A stretch of DNA of 64,000 bases, taken from Thermotoga neapolitana DSM 4359 (GTDB lineage Bacteria > Thermotogota > Thermotogae > Thermotogales > Thermotogaceae). The notes under the pieces are model-generated. The model made no database searches, was not told where the DNA came from, and saw nothing but the letters and a program-made list of their open reading frames with translations. The first letter of the stretch is position 1. Each line of letters starts with the position of its first letter. The position numbers and the translations under genes are program-made. Below are positions 29,093 through 39,173 of the stretch, piece by piece. The stretch is taken from the NCBI RefSeq assembly GCF_000018945.1, contig NC_011978.1, forward strand, positions 1,820,563-1,884,562, in the 5' to 3' direction.

Positions 29093-30300
29093 TCTACGCC
29101 CTGTTTTTTTTTATCGGCGATGCTGGCGATGCCAGGAAGTTCTTTTCCTTCGAGGAACTCGAGCGATGCCCCACCACCCGTTGAAACGTGCGAGAATTTG
29201 TCCTCGAGTCCGAATTTGTTGACGGCAGCGGCGCTGTCTCCTCCTCCGACGACCGTGATGGCACCCTTTTCGGTGAGAGAGGCAATGGCAAGTGCTATCT
29301 GTTTTGTTCCTTCGGCGAAGTCGTCGATTTCAAAGACTCCCATGGGTCCGTTCCAGACGACAGTCTTTGCATCGGAGAGTTTTTGTTTGAAGAGTTCCAC
29401 CGTCTCAGGCCCTATGTCGAGTCCCATCCATCCCTCGGGGATACCATCGTCTATCCTGACGACCTTCTTCTCCACACCCGGTTCGATCTTCTGTGCTATG
29501 ACAGCATCAACGGGAAGTACGATTTCGACACCCTTTTCTTTTGCTTTGTCGAGGAGTTCTTTTGCAAGATCGAGTTTGTCTTCCTCGTACTTCGAGGAAC
29601 CTATCTGTTTTCCAAGAGCCTTCAGGAATGTGAACATCATGGCACCACCGATGAGGATTCTGTCGGCCTTTTCCATGAGATTCGTGATGACCCCGATCTT
29701 GTCGGAGACCTTCGCTCCGCCGAGAACAACCACGTAGGGCTTTTCAGGGTTGTACGTCACCTTGGAGAGGAACTTTATCTCTTTTTCCATGAGGAAGCCA
29801 GCGACACTGGGTATGAACTGGGCTATTCCGACGTTGGAAGCATGAGCCCTGTGTGCGGTGCCGAAGGCGTCGTTCACATGGATGTCCGCAAGGCTTGCCC
29901 AGAATTTCGCAAGTTCAGGGTCGTTCTTGGTCTCTCCAGGGTGGAATCTGGTGTTTTCAAGAAGGAGCACTTCTCCTTCCTTCAGCTCCTCTACTGCCTT
30001 CTTCACTTCATCACCGACTACTGCCGGAACGAACTTCACCTCTTTGCCCAGAAGTTCGGAGAGTCTCTTTGCAACGGGCTCAAGACTGAACTCAGGAGAA
30101 GGTTGACCCTTTGGCCTTCCAAGGTGGGAGAGAAGTATCACCTTCGCACCCTGATCGAGCACGTACTTTATCGTCGGAAGGGCAGCCTTTATTCTCGTGT
30201 CATCCTGAACAACTCCATCTTTCACGGGAACGTTGAAATCAACCCTCATGATAACCCTTTTTCCTTTCAGATCGACGTCCCTTACGGTCATCTTTTCCAT
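29089..30300 (-). CDS. pgk: Phosphoglycerate kinase
   Basis: 403 residues with [31 protein letters not shown], and the nucleotide site [13 protein letters not shown] and [11 protein letters not shown] near the C terminus. It makes ATP from 1,3-bisphosphoglycerate. ATG 30300 is favoured with GGGGG 7 nt upstream; GTG 30306 is too close. A fraction of ribosomes should slip near the 3-prime end and extend into tpiA. The upstream neighbour is gap. Confidence 0.97.
   Translation of the reverse strand: MEKMTVRDVDLKGKRVIMRVDFNVPVKDGVVQDDTRIKAALPTIKYVLDQGAKVILLSHLGRPKGQPSPEFSLEPVAKRLSELLGKEVKFVPAVVGDEVKKAVEELKEGEVLLLENTRFHPGETKNDPELAKFWASLADIHVNDAFGTAHRAHASNVGIAQFIPSVAGFLMEKEIKFLSKVTYNPEKPYVVVLGGAKVSDKIGVITNLMEKADRILIGGAMMFTFLKALGKQIGSSKYEEDKLDLAKELLDKAKEKGVEIVLPVDAVIAQKIEPGVEKKVVRIDDGIPEGWMGLDIGPETVELFKQKLSDAKTVVWNGPMGVFEIDDFAEGTKQIALAIASLTEKGAITVVGGGDSAAAVNKFGLEDKFSHVSTGGGASLEFLEGKELPGIASIADKKKQGVD
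29104..29112 (-). promoter_or_regulatory. Run of nine A residues: likely programmed -1 frameshift site joining PGK to TIM
   Basis: Near the pgk end the message reads GAT followed by nine A residues, then CAGGGCGTAGATTGA. In frame, PGK ends 5 codons after the run. A -1 slip on the A-run gives Thr-Gly-Arg-Arg and then continues into [10 protein letters not shown] of TIM without a stop. The fusion and a suspected programmed frameshift were reported for T. maritima (Schurig et al. 1995). Confidence 0.85.
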
Positions 30301-30329
30301 GATCACACCCCCTTGTTTGAGTGTGGAAA

Positions 30330-30347
30330 GGGCGGGAACACCCGCCC
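30330..30347 (-). terminator. Hairpin between gap and pgk
   Basis: On the minus strand GGGCGGG and CCCGCCC form a perfect 7-bp stem around TGTT, followed by TTTCC, only 5 bp after the gap stop. Since pgk continues the operon, it more likely acts as a partial terminator or as a 3-prime stabiliser of gap mRNA. Confidence 0.6.
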
Positions 30348-30351
30348 TGAA

Positions 30352-31726
<1,375 letters not shown>

Positions 31727-31727
31727 A

Positions 31728-33149
31728 TTATCCCTCCTGTTCGAAGAGCTTCAAGATCTTTTGAGAAACCTTCTCCACCGTCTCCTCTTTCCCCATCAGA
31801 CGAAGTTCTACCTCTACTCTCTTTCCCAGCTTCTTCGAAAAGAGGTTCTCAAGTTCAGGAAGCTTTTTCTTCATGAGTTCATAGTGCATCGCTTTGGAAG
31901 AATCGAACGTCACAACGACCTTCCCATCCTCGAAACTCACTTCAGAAAGACTGAGTGCAACGAATATGGAAAGATCTCCTTTTTCCTTCAATTCTTCCAT
32001 CAACTCTTTGAAACGCTCTTCGAACTCGATGTCTTTATCCTTTTCCTCCTTTGTCGTGCTTTCCTGAGCGTTGTTTTGATCATTATCAGCGTTGCTTGCT
32101 TTCGTTTTTTCCAGAACCTTTTCACCGGAAAACCTCGTGGATATGTAAGCGGATCCTACCCGGCACACAAGTCGTTTTTCTTCAGCGAACTTTATCTCCC
32201 GAAGAAGGTTGAGAAGCTGCCTCGAAACCTGAACGATCTCGGACGTTGAAGCGTTGTAGACCCTCTCCTCTCTTTCCAGATCGTCCACCAGGTCTTCAAC
32301 GGCTTCCTGAATGAGGACTTCGTAATCTTTACCGCTGTAATAGACATCATCCAGTACGGTGAAGACCTTTCTCACGTTTCCCGATAAAATGGCGTTTACA
32401 TAGTCCCTCACCACCTGAATCGGAATCAGTCCAAGCGCCCTGTGGACCGTCTCAAGATCGATCTTTCCCTCCGAAAACTTCCAGACCTGCTCCAGCATGG
32501 TGAGGGCGTCTCTCATTCCTCCGGCTGCCCGTCTGGCTATGAACCTCAGCGCTTCATCGTCGATGTCTATGCCCTCGGCCCTGGCTACCTCCTGAAGCCT
32601 CTTTTCTATGAGTTCATCGGGTATGTTTCTGAACTCGAAGACCTGACATCTGGAAATGATCGTTGGGGGGACTTTTTCCAGGTTGGTGGTTGCAAGAACG
32701 AACACAACGTGGGAGGGAGGTTCTTCCAGAGTTTTTAGCAGAGCGTTAAATGCTTCCTTTGTAAGCATGTGCACCTCGTCTATTATGTAAACCTTGTACT
32801 TTCCCTCCATTGGTCTGTAACCCACGGCGTCCCTTATCCTTCTGATCTCGTCTATTCCTCTGTTCGATGCCGCGTCGAGTTCTATGACGTCCATGAACGT
32901 TCCCTCATCGATTTCCCTGCACGACCTGCACCTGTTGCACGGTTCAACACCTTCTCTGTTCTCACAGTTCAGGGACTTTGCCAGGATCCTCGCGAGTGTT
33001 GTCTTCCCCGTCCCCCTGGGTCCAGCGAATATGTATCCATGGGCTACACTGTTTTTCTGTATCGCCCCGATTATTGCCTTTTTCACGTGATCCTGATTCA
33101 CCACTTCCGAAAATGTCTTCGGCCTGTACTTTCTGTAGAGAACCTCCAT
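31728..33149 (-). CDS. dnaX: DNA polymerase III subunit gamma/tau
   Basis: A 473-residue clamp-loader ATPase. Walker A is [13 protein letters not shown], the zinc cysteines are in [16 protein letters not shown], Walker B is [10 protein letters not shown], sensor 1 is LATTN, and [10 protein letters not shown] follows. The last about 120 residues after a polar linker (near 365) resemble a tau-type tail but are short. It loads the sliding clamp during replication. It is divergent from the lytic transglycosylase, with -10 boxes in between. Confidence 0.96.
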   Translation of the reverse strand: MEVLYRKYRPKTFSEVVNQDHVKKAIIGAIQKNSVAHGYIFAGPRGTGKTTLARILAKSLNCENREGVEPCNRCRSCREIDEGTFMDVIELDAASNRGIDEIRRIRDAVGYRPMEGKYKVYIIDEVHMLTKEAFNALLKTLEEPPSHVVFVLATTNLEKVPPTIISRCQVFEFRNIPDELIEKRLQEVARAEGIDIDDEALRFIARRAAGGMRDALTMLEQVWKFSEGKIDLETVHRALGLIPIQVVRDYVNAILSGNVRKVFTVLDDVYYSGKDYEVLIQEAVEDLVDDLEREERVYNASTSEIVQVSRQLLNLLREIKFAEEKRLVCRVGSAYISTRFSGEKVLEKTKASNADNDQNNAQESTTKEEKDKDIEFEERFKELMEELKEKGDLSIFVALSLSEVSFEDGKVVVTFDSSKAMHYELMKKKLPELENLFSKKLGKRVEVELRLMGKEETVEKVSQKILKLFEQEG

Positions 33150-33164
33150 GAAATCACCCCATGC

Positions 33165-33194
33165 TATAATCGAACTGTATCCAGCACTATTATA
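33165..33194. promoter_or_regulatory. Divergent -10 boxes between dnaX and the lytic transglycosylase
   Basis: TATAAT is present on the plus strand at 33165-33170 (toward the transglycosylase at 33237) and on the minus strand at 33194-33189 (toward dnaX at 33149). I did not find convincing -35 hexamers at 16-18 bp for either, so the -10 matches are the only support. Confidence 0.5.
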
Positions 33195-33236
33195 CCAGAG
33201 GGGATTTTAAAAGTGATTGAACAGAGGAGGAAGATC

Positions 33237-33806
33237 GTGAAAAAAATAACTATACTGGTTCTGGTGCTCGTCCTCATACCAGTCTTCCTGAGCACCACTC
33301 CCACCGAGAAGAGTATCTCCTTTCGGGAGATAAACACCATCACTGTGAAAGAGTGGTTCAAGGAACTCGTCAGATCGAGAAGGGCATCTTACAAGTTGAA
33401 AAGCGATGAGGAATTCCTCGAAGATCTGTGGAAAACGGTAAACGAAGTGGCACGTGAGACCAACATCGACCCGATCCTCCTTGTGTCGGTCATAGACGTG
33501 GAGAGCGATTTCAGAAACGTGATAGGGCTGTACGGTGAACTGGGAATGATGCAGATCAAAAAAGAGACCGCCGAAATGGTGGCAAACATCTACAATCTGG
33601 AACCTCCGGAATCTGGCTGGACGGAACTCATCTGGAATTATCGACTGAACATAAAGTACGGTGCTCACTATCTAAAGTATCTGTACGACAGGTTCAACGA
33701 TCTCAGGCTTGCACTCGAGTATTACAACGGCGGAAACAGCAGAAAGACGTACGCGAAAAGGATCCTTGAAACGTACGAAAGTTTCAAAAAGGAACTCGGA
33801 ATTTAA
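33237..33806 (+). CDS. Membrane-anchored lytic transglycosylase (SLT domain)
   Basis: 189 residues. An N-terminal hydrophobic segment (ITILVLVLVLIPVFL) targets it to the periplasm. The SLT domain spans about 75-185, with the catalytic Glu in VSVIDVESDFRN, then YGELGMMQIKKETA and YGAHYLKYLYDRFNDLRLAL and AYYNGG-like EYYNGGNSRKTYAKRI. It cleaves peptidoglycan glycan strands. GTG 33237 is set by GAGGAGG 7 nt upstream; the open frame further upstream is antisense to dnaX and not real. Confidence 0.9.
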   Translation: MKKITILVLVLVLIPVFLSTTPTEKSISFREINTITVKEWFKELVRSRRASYKLKSDEEFLEDLWKTVNEVARETNIDPILLVSVIDVESDFRNVIGLYGELGMMQIKKETAEMVANIYNLEPPESGWTELIWNYRLNIKYGAHYLKYLYDRFNDLRLALEYYNGGNSRKTYAKRILETYESFKKELGI

Positions 33807-34270
33807 ACTCTTGTGTACATTTTCCCGGAAGAGTCCTGAATCACCCGCAGAGTTAAACCTTCCACTTCCAGTTCCTCGAGTTTTTTGCCATCCGGGGTTT
33901 TGTAGACAACCTTTCTAGTTCCCTTCACCTCCTCGAGGGGCTCAAAAAGGACTCTGGAGAACCTTTTCGCAACAGGGAAATTACTCCTTTTGTTCAAAAC
34001 AACTCCGCTTACACCCATCAGAAATAGTTTTTCCAGTACTTCTTCGGTGACCTCCTGGAAGAAGAATTTGTTCTTGTCGAACCTTCCCACAGTTACTATC
34101 TCTCCTGTCAAGTCGTAGGGTTTTATTCCCTCGGATTTTTCGTACTTTTCGATGATATCAACAACTTCTTTGTCCACAACCACTATCTTCCCGATGTAAT
34201 GAACCACATCTCCACTCGTCAACCGTCTTATAACGTTCAGAGAAACGGGATACCTCAGGACGATTTTCAA
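33803..34270 (-). CDS. Unknown protein, possibly a degenerate fumarase/tartrate dehydratase beta-subunit relative
   Basis: About 155 residues, no signal peptide. The order LTSGDVVHYIGKIVVVDKE, KPYDLTGEIVTVGRF, VSGVVLNKRSNFPVAK and a C-terminal ELEVEGLTLRVIQDSSGKMY follows the layout of class I fumarase beta subunits. However, the ARDAAH motif after the first strand and the SAGPTTSxRM motif are absent, so dehydratase activity is not expected. TTG 34270 is set by GAGGTGATC. It overlaps the transglycosylase end by 4 bp (convergent). The family assignment is inference from pattern only. Confidence 0.45.
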   Translation of the reverse strand: MKIVLRYPVSLNVIRRLTSGDVVHYIGKIVVVDKEVVDIIEKYEKSEGIKPYDLTGEIVTVGRFDKNKFFFQEVTEEVLEKLFLMGVSGVVLNKRSNFPVAKRFSRVLFEPLEEVKGTRKVVYKTPDGKKLEELEVEGLTLRVIQDSSGKMYTRV

Positions 34271-34275
34271 AGAGA

Positions 34276-34884
34276 TCACCTCACAATCATCTGAACGAAG
34301 TCGTCTATGAACGTCACAAAAGGATTCATCACAAGCGGTATGATCCAGAGCACAAGTAGCGCTATCATGAACAGTATTCCATACACTTCGTACTTTATGA
34401 GCCATTCCATGTATCTATCTGGAAGCAAGGAGGCAAGAATCCTGCTTCCATCGAGAGGCGGTATCGGAAAGAGAGAAAAAAGAGCGTAAGTGAGGTTGTA
34501 CTTGGCAGCCTTCACCATGAGAAACCACCAGAAGCTTCTTTCAGGCAACTTCGAGGCTATGAACCCGCAAAGAAAAAACAGCAAAAAGCTCGTCAGAGGA
34601 CCGAGAATGGATATCTTCAGAAGGTCTTTCTTCTTGTTTTTCAGTTTCCAGTAGCGAACCGGAACGGGTCTGGACCACCCGAATTCGAACAAAATGAAGG
34701 AGATCGTTCCCACCGGATCAAGATGTACAAAGGGATTCAAAGACAGTCTACCGGCCTGCTTTGGAGTGGGATCACCGAGTCTGTAGGCCGCTATTCCCTT
34801 CACATACTCCCTCGGCATCGCAACGATGAGAACGGCAAGAAACCCCGTAAGAATGTTGCTCAGTGTTGGTGCAACCATCCTCAT
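34276..34884 (-). CDS. Site-2-protease-like (M50) membrane protein lacking the HExxH motif
   Basis: 202 residues, several membrane helices, clear M50 landmarks: AAYRLGDPTPKQAGRLSLNP, HLDPVGTISF, GWSRPVPVRYWKLKNKKKD and the aspartate motif FPIPPLDGSRIL. Where active members have HExxH before the LGD, this protein reads REYVK, so both zinc-binding histidines are gone (His to Arg and His to Lys). It is therefore probably a non-proteolytic scaffold or regulator. The ATG has GGAGATGG upstream, 4 bp after csaB. Confidence 0.8.
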   Translation of the reverse strand: MRMVAPTLSNILTGFLAVLIVAMPREYVKGIAAYRLGDPTPKQAGRLSLNPFVHLDPVGTISFILFEFGWSRPVPVRYWKLKNKKKDLLKISILGPLTSFLLFFLCGFIASKLPERSFWWFLMVKAAKYNLTYALFSLFPIPPLDGSRILASLLPDRYMEWLIKYEVYGILFMIALLVLWIIPLVMNPFVTFIDDFVQMIVR

Positions 34885-34887
34885 GAA

Positions 34888-35838
34888 CTACCATCTCCTC
34901 AGTGTATCTTTCAGGAATTCCTTCATCTCCATGGCGTCTTCTTTTAATTTCTCTTTCAGACTCAATCTTTTCTTCAAAACTTTGGATACCTTGAGCGAGA
35001 TTTCAAGGGGATCTCTTCTTGAGAAAAAGAACTCTTCTTCCGTGTACTTTCTGAAAAACCTCCTCGCCTTCTGGCAGTCAACGATGACAAAGGGGACTTC
35101 AAAGTAAGCAGCAACGAGCGCCGGGTGAAACCTTTCGGTGATGACGATCGACGAACTCTTTATCTCTTCGAGAACGTCTCCTCCGGTTCTGAGTGGAGGA
35201 AGGTACTGGCAGTCTTTCGAGAAAGCACTCGAGAGAACGAAATCTTCTATTCCGTGTTCTCTCAGACTCTTCAAAACACAGGACACGTCCAGAGGCTTTT
35301 TCAGAAAGAAAACGGCCTTATTCTCCTTTTTCACTTCTGATTCGTCGTTCATGAGATAGAGTATCGAAGGATCTGTTCCAAGCCAGGCGTTTCCTCCGAG
35401 CGCTCTGACGTACCTGTAGGAGACGGGCTCTCTTGCTATGAAGACCACACTTTTGTGACTCACCACCTCGTGAACGAGTCTTTTTGAGGCAGTTCTTTTC
35501 AAGGGGCCTATGCTGTTTCCAAAAAAGATAAGGGGTTTTTTCATGAGAAGTGACATCCTGGACAGATAGTAATAGTAAAGGATACTTCGAAAACTCGTCA
35601 CATCCTGAAAAAGTCCCCCTCCACCTGCCATCGAAATCTGCGACCTTCTCAGGAAAGAAATCAGTTTCGGAGAGAACCTTCCCACCGATGTTACTCCCAT
35701 CGATCTCTTCCCATCCGGAAGGGGAGTGTATATGGTTCCAAAATCCAGTTCCTTCAGGAGATCCACACACGCTCTGAACATGATTTCGTCTCCGAAGTTA
35801 CCAAAGCCGTAATATCCCCACAGAAAGGCGGTTGCCAA
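34888..35838 (-). CDS. csaB: Polysaccharide pyruvyltransferase, CsaB family
   Basis: 316 residues. The family opens with GYYGFGNFGDEIMF and carries MAGGGGLFQDVTSFRSILYYYY, FFGNSIGPL and, near the C terminus, VITERFHPALVAAYFEVPF. CsaB adds ketal pyruvate to secondary cell-wall polymers, the ligand of SLH domains. This fits the SLH envelope protein at 10.4-11.6 kb, though the polymer in Thermotoga is not established. The start is TTG 35838 with GAGGTGATT upstream. Confidence 0.85.
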   Translation of the reverse strand: MATAFLWGYYGFGNFGDEIMFRACVDLLKELDFGTIYTPLPDGKRSMGVTSVGRFSPKLISFLRRSQISMAGGGGLFQDVTSFRSILYYYYLSRMSLLMKKPLIFFGNSIGPLKRTASKRLVHEVVSHKSVVFIAREPVSYRYVRALGGNAWLGTDPSILYLMNDESEVKKENKAVFFLKKPLDVSCVLKSLREHGIEDFVLSSAFSKDCQYLPPLRTGGDVLEEIKSSSIVITERFHPALVAAYFEVPFVIVDCQKARRFFRKYTEEEFFFSRRDPLEISLKVSKVLKKRLSLKEKLKEDAMEMKEFLKDTLRRW

Positions 35839-35900
35839 GGAAAATCACCTCATTCTGTAGAAGAATACTCTTGGAGAATTATACTACACGAGGTGAAAGG

Positions 35901-36641
35901 ATGATAACGAACCTCTCAGACAGCGTTTTCGTGATAGGCACTGGAATTTCTTCAAACAGCGTCCTCGTGTGTGGAAAAAAAGTGTGCATTCTCATCGACA
36001 CAACTCTTTTTCCAGAAAAAGCAAGAAAGATCGAAGAGTTCGCACGGGAGATGTTGAAGAAGGAGATCGTCGCCGTCTTCAACACCCACTACCACCCGGA
36101 TCACACCTTCGGAAACGAAATCTTTGGAAGGATAATTGCTCACTCTCTGACCAAAGAGTCCCTGAGCAAGATGGATGAAGAATACATGGAAAGAATCGGT
36201 GTGAAAGTGTCCATAAAACTTCCATCGGAAACGTTCAGCGACAGAGGACTTTACAGATTTGGAGACATCACCGTGGAGGCCGTTCACCTGGGCGGTCACA
36301 CACCCGATTCCTCCATTTTCATCCTGAAAAACGAAAAGATCGTTGTGTGCGGGGATCTGCTCACCACCGGAATTCACGCCGAAATAGTCACAGACAGTGA
36401 CCTGTCGATGTGGATATCGGCACTTGAGGAGATAGAAAAAACAGGTGCTCATTACTGTGTCCCAGGACATGGAAGGGTGGGAACGCTCCAGGATGTGAAA
36501 GAGATGAAAGACTACATCGCAAAGATACTCCGTCTCAAGAAAGGAAACATCCCTCATTCAGAACTACTGAGAGATCCGAACTTCCTCTCACGCGAACACC
36601 CTGAACTTCTGGAATGGGGAATTGAAAACATCATTCGTTGA
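35901..36641 (+). CDS. Metallo-beta-lactamase fold hydrolase
   Basis: 246 residues. Metal site: THYHPDHTFGN, GGHTPDSS, VCGDLL and VPGHGRVG, all ligands present. A thiol-ester or related hydrolase of the glyoxalase-II-like type is plausible, but substrate cannot be read. ATG 35901 is set by GAGGTGAAAGG directly upstream; the longer open frame from 35832 is divergent-region sequence. TATACT at 35880-35885 may be its -10, which would leave a very short leader. The 3-prime end overlaps fliY by 11 bp. Confidence 0.88.
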   Translation: MITNLSDSVFVIGTGISSNSVLVCGKKVCILIDTTLFPEKARKIEEFAREMLKKEIVAVFNTHYHPDHTFGNEIFGRIIAHSLTKESLSKMDEEYMERIGVKVSIKLPSETFSDRGLYRFGDITVEAVHLGGHTPDSSIFILKNEKIVVCGDLLTTGIHAEIVTDSDLSMWISALEEIEKTGAHYCVPGHGRVGTLQDVKEMKDYIAKILRLKKGNIPHSELLRDPNFLSREHPELLEWGIENIIR

Positions 36642-37665
36642 GAAGTTCCAGCCTTTCCTTGGGACTCACAATCTCCGTCACCCTCACACCGAAGTTCTCG
36701 TCTATCACAACGACCTCTCCACGGGCTATGAGTTTTCCGTTAACGAGAATGTCCACCGGCTCGCCGGTGAGTTTATCGAGTTCTATGATTGAGCCTGGTA
36801 TCATCTCCAGAACACGCTTCAGTGTCATCCTTGTCCTTCCAAGTTCCACTGTCACCTTTAAAGGAACGTCAAGCAACAACTCGAGTTTGTCCTGAGGAAT
36901 CTCCGTTTTAGCCGTTCCGGATGGCTTCAACTCCGAAAACTCCACCGGTTCGACCTTCACTTTCTTTTCTTCCTTCTTTTCCTCTTTCTTTTCTTCAGCC
37001 TCTTCTTTATGTGCTCTGGTGAAGTACTCGTACATCTTCTTGACAAGATCTGCTCCGATCACCTGGTAGAATTTGGATTTTGGAAGCCCTTCTATCTCGA
37101 TCTCGAACTCCACAACGGCAACATCCTTTTCTGGATCGTCCACAACCGGTGGAAATTTCGTGCTGGGATCGTCGAAGTTCAGAATTTCAACCTTTGGTGG
37201 GGAGATGTTCACGGTTATTCCCAGAAGTTCCGAAAGAGAAGTTGCGGCACTTCCCATCATCTGATTCATGGCCTCTCCTATGGCACTGAGTTTGATCTCA
37301 TCCAGTTCTTCACTTTCCACCTCTCCACTTCCACCCATCATGAGATCGACGATCGCGGCTACCAGGCTTTTTTCCAGAACCAGAACGTTCAGTCCCTTCA
37401 ATCCTTCCGTGTATTCCACAGTTACAACTACTTTCTCACCATTGAAGTCGCTTTTCACGTTCTTCATCTTTTCCTCGCGAACCATTGGAACGGTGATGTT
37501 GACGTTTCTTCCCAGGATCATAGAGAGCGTTGTTGCGGCACTTCCCATAGCGATGTTTCCAATCTCGCCGATCATGTCCTTTTCTTCTGGTGTGAGAACA
37601 CCCTCTGCTTCTCCACCGAGCAGTTTATCTATCTCTTCCTGGGAAAGGAATTCATTCTCCGTCAT
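36631..37665 (-). CDS. fliY: Flagellar switch protein FliY (CheC-like phosphatase plus FliN domain)
   Basis: 344 residues. The N-terminal LSQEEIDKLLGG is the CheY-binding type motif. The middle (about 30-215) is a CheC-like domain with two copies of the phosphatase helix: DMIGEIGNIAMGSAA and LSAIGEAMNQMMGSAAT. A charged KEEKK linker follows, then the FliN-type C terminus (about 265-344) with VTVELGRTRMTLKRVL and GEVVVIDENFGVRVTEIV. It sits in the C-ring and dephosphorylates CheY-P. It overlaps fliM by 4 bp. Confidence 0.95.
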   Translation of the reverse strand: MTENEFLSQEEIDKLLGGEAEGVLTPEEKDMIGEIGNIAMGSAATTLSMILGRNVNITVPMVREEKMKNVKSDFNGEKVVVTVEYTEGLKGLNVLVLEKSLVAAIVDLMMGGSGEVESEELDEIKLSAIGEAMNQMMGSAATSLSELLGITVNISPPKVEILNFDDPSTKFPPVVDDPEKDVAVVEFEIEIEGLPKSKFYQVIGADLVKKMYEYFTRAHKEEAEEKKEEKKEEKKVKVEPVEFSELKPSGTAKTEIPQDKLELLLDVPLKVTVELGRTRMTLKRVLEMIPGSIIELDKLTGEPVDILVNGKLIARGEVVVIDENFGVRVTEIVSPKERLELLNE

Positions 37666-38648
37666 TCCTCTTCACCCCCATTAGTGTACTCGCCGGTGAT
37701 CTTCACAGCGTACTTTCCCTTGTACTTTCCAGGAATTCCCCTGAACTTGGGCTTTCCTTCCACATCGATTCTTATCTCGTCTTTGTAATGTGTGTTGAGC
37801 CTTATCACATCGCCTTCCTGAAGATTCAGCACTTCCCTCAGAGTCAGCCAGGCTTCCCCTATCACCGCCTGCACCGTCAGTGGAACACTTTGAGAAGCCA
37901 CCTTGAGTTCTTCAACTCTTTCTTCGATCCTTTCTGGCTTTCTGCCCATCATCCAGAACCTGTTGGAAAGTTTTTCAAGGAAAGGTTCCAGAAGAGAAAA
38001 AGGCCAGCACACGTTGATGAAACTCGTGAACTCTCCCCAGGAAACAGAGGCGGTCACAAGAAGCACTATCTCGTTTGGGGGGACGATCTGGACGAACTGT
38101 GGGTTGGTTTCGATGTTTTCTATCGAAGGAATGAAATACTGAAAATCGCTCCATGCCTGAGCAAGAAGCGTAAGAATGTTGGTTACCTCTCTCCTCATTA
38201 TGGAGGTTTCAATGTCCGTAGGGGTTCTGTTTGGAGGATTGTCTCCAGGGCCTCCCATGATGATATCCAGTATGGTGTAGAAAAGATCGAGCCTCATCTC
38301 GAATATGGCACTACCCTCGAACACGTCACCCGTGAAGATGACGATGAAGGAAGGAATCATTACAGACCTTATGAATTCTTCATAAGTGAGCTGGTCGATG
38401 CTGATCTCTACGTCAACGAACGTTCTCAACCTTCCAGAAAGGTACGTTGAAAGCGCTCTTCCAAAGTTCTCATGTATCATCTGAAATGTTCGAAGTTGCT
38501 CTTTAGAAAACTTGCTCGGCCTTTTGAAATCGTAAGGCTTGACCTTCTTTTCCCCTTCTTCCTTCAGAAGGTCCTCTTCTTTTAGCTCTCCTTTCATCAA
38601 CGCTTCGATCAACTGGTTTATCTCTTCCTGACTGAGAACATCCGACAT
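37662..38648 (-). CDS. fliM: Flagellar motor switch protein FliM
   Basis: 328 residues. The N-terminal LSQEEINQLIEALM binds CheY-P. YDFKRPSKFSKEQLRTFQMI and IMGGPGDNPPNR are FliM signatures, and the C-terminal part (about 250-320) is the SpoA/FliN-like domain with GDVIRLNTHYKDEIRIDVEG. It is the direct target of CheY-P in the C-ring. It is followed by fliY and preceded by fliL. Confidence 0.97.
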   Translation of the reverse strand: MSDVLSQEEINQLIEALMKGELKEEDLLKEEGEKKVKPYDFKRPSKFSKEQLRTFQMIHENFGRALSTYLSGRLRTFVDVEISIDQLTYEEFIRSVMIPSFIVIFTGDVFEGSAIFEMRLDLFYTILDIIMGGPGDNPPNRTPTDIETSIMRREVTNILTLLAQAWSDFQYFIPSIENIETNPQFVQIVPPNEIVLLVTASVSWGEFTSFINVCWPFSLLEPFLEKLSNRFWMMGRKPERIEERVEELKVASQSVPLTVQAVIGEAWLTLREVLNLQEGDVIRLNTHYKDEIRIDVEGKPKFRGIPGKYKGKYAVKITGEYTNGGEEE

Positions 38649-38657
38649 GTTACCACC

Positions 38658-39164
38658 TCACTCGGTGGTCGCAAAGGCCTTTATATAAAGATAAACGTTC
38701 AGAACACCGTATTTCTCTCTGTCACCGACGAAGCCGGTGATGGTGTTGACCGCCTCCCTTATCTGTCTCTTCAGAAGTTCAAGGCCCGGAACCGTGCTCA
38801 GTTCACTCTTTTCCTTGCTCAGAAAAATCATCATGAGGGCATCCATGATCTCATCTTCTTTCTCCGCGATGGCTGCCCTGCACGTGTCGCTACCAACGGT
38901 GAAGGAAAGAGAATCTATCACAACAACATCCCTTCCACCCTTCAAAAGGAACGTCTTGTTCTCACCTGGCTGGATGAGAACTGCCTTTATCTCGACCGGA
39001 GTCGAGGGTGTGCTCTCACTCTGTCCACCCTGATTTGTCCCAAGAAACATGGGAAGTAAAAAGTACACAGCGAGTGATACGATGAGCGGTATCACGATAC
39101 TCATGATCAGTGACGAGACTCCCCGGCGTCTTGGTTCTTCCTCTCTTCTTTCTTCTTCTGCCAT
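38658..39164 (-). CDS. fliL: Flagellar basal-body-associated protein FliL
   Basis: 168 residues: a short basic/acidic N terminus with RRRGVSSLIMSIVIP, one membrane helix, a polar Gly/Gln/Ser linker, and a periplasmic domain ending in GVLNVYLYIKAFATTE. FliL stabilises stator units near MotA/MotB, whose genes lie directly upstream. AGGTGAGAAG precedes the ATG. Confidence 0.9.
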   Translation of the reverse strand: MAEEERREEEPRRRGVSSLIMSIVIPLIVSLAVYFLLPMFLGTNQGGQSESTPSTPVEIKAVLIQPGENKTFLLKGGRDVVVIDSLSFTVGSDTCRAAIAEKEDEIMDALMMIFLSKEKSELSTVPGLELLKRQIREAVNTITGFVGDREKYGVLNVYLYIKAFATTE

Positions 39165-39173
39165 CTTCTCACC

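Noticed and set aside
29089..29120. pgk/tpiA frame change as a sequencing error
   Set aside because: The same arrangement and the fusion protein are documented in T. maritima, so it is most likely genuine.
32769..33236. N-terminal extension of the lytic transglycosylase frame over dnaX
   Set aside because: Antisense to conserved dnaX motifs; GTG 33237 has a strong ribosome site and starts the signal sequence.
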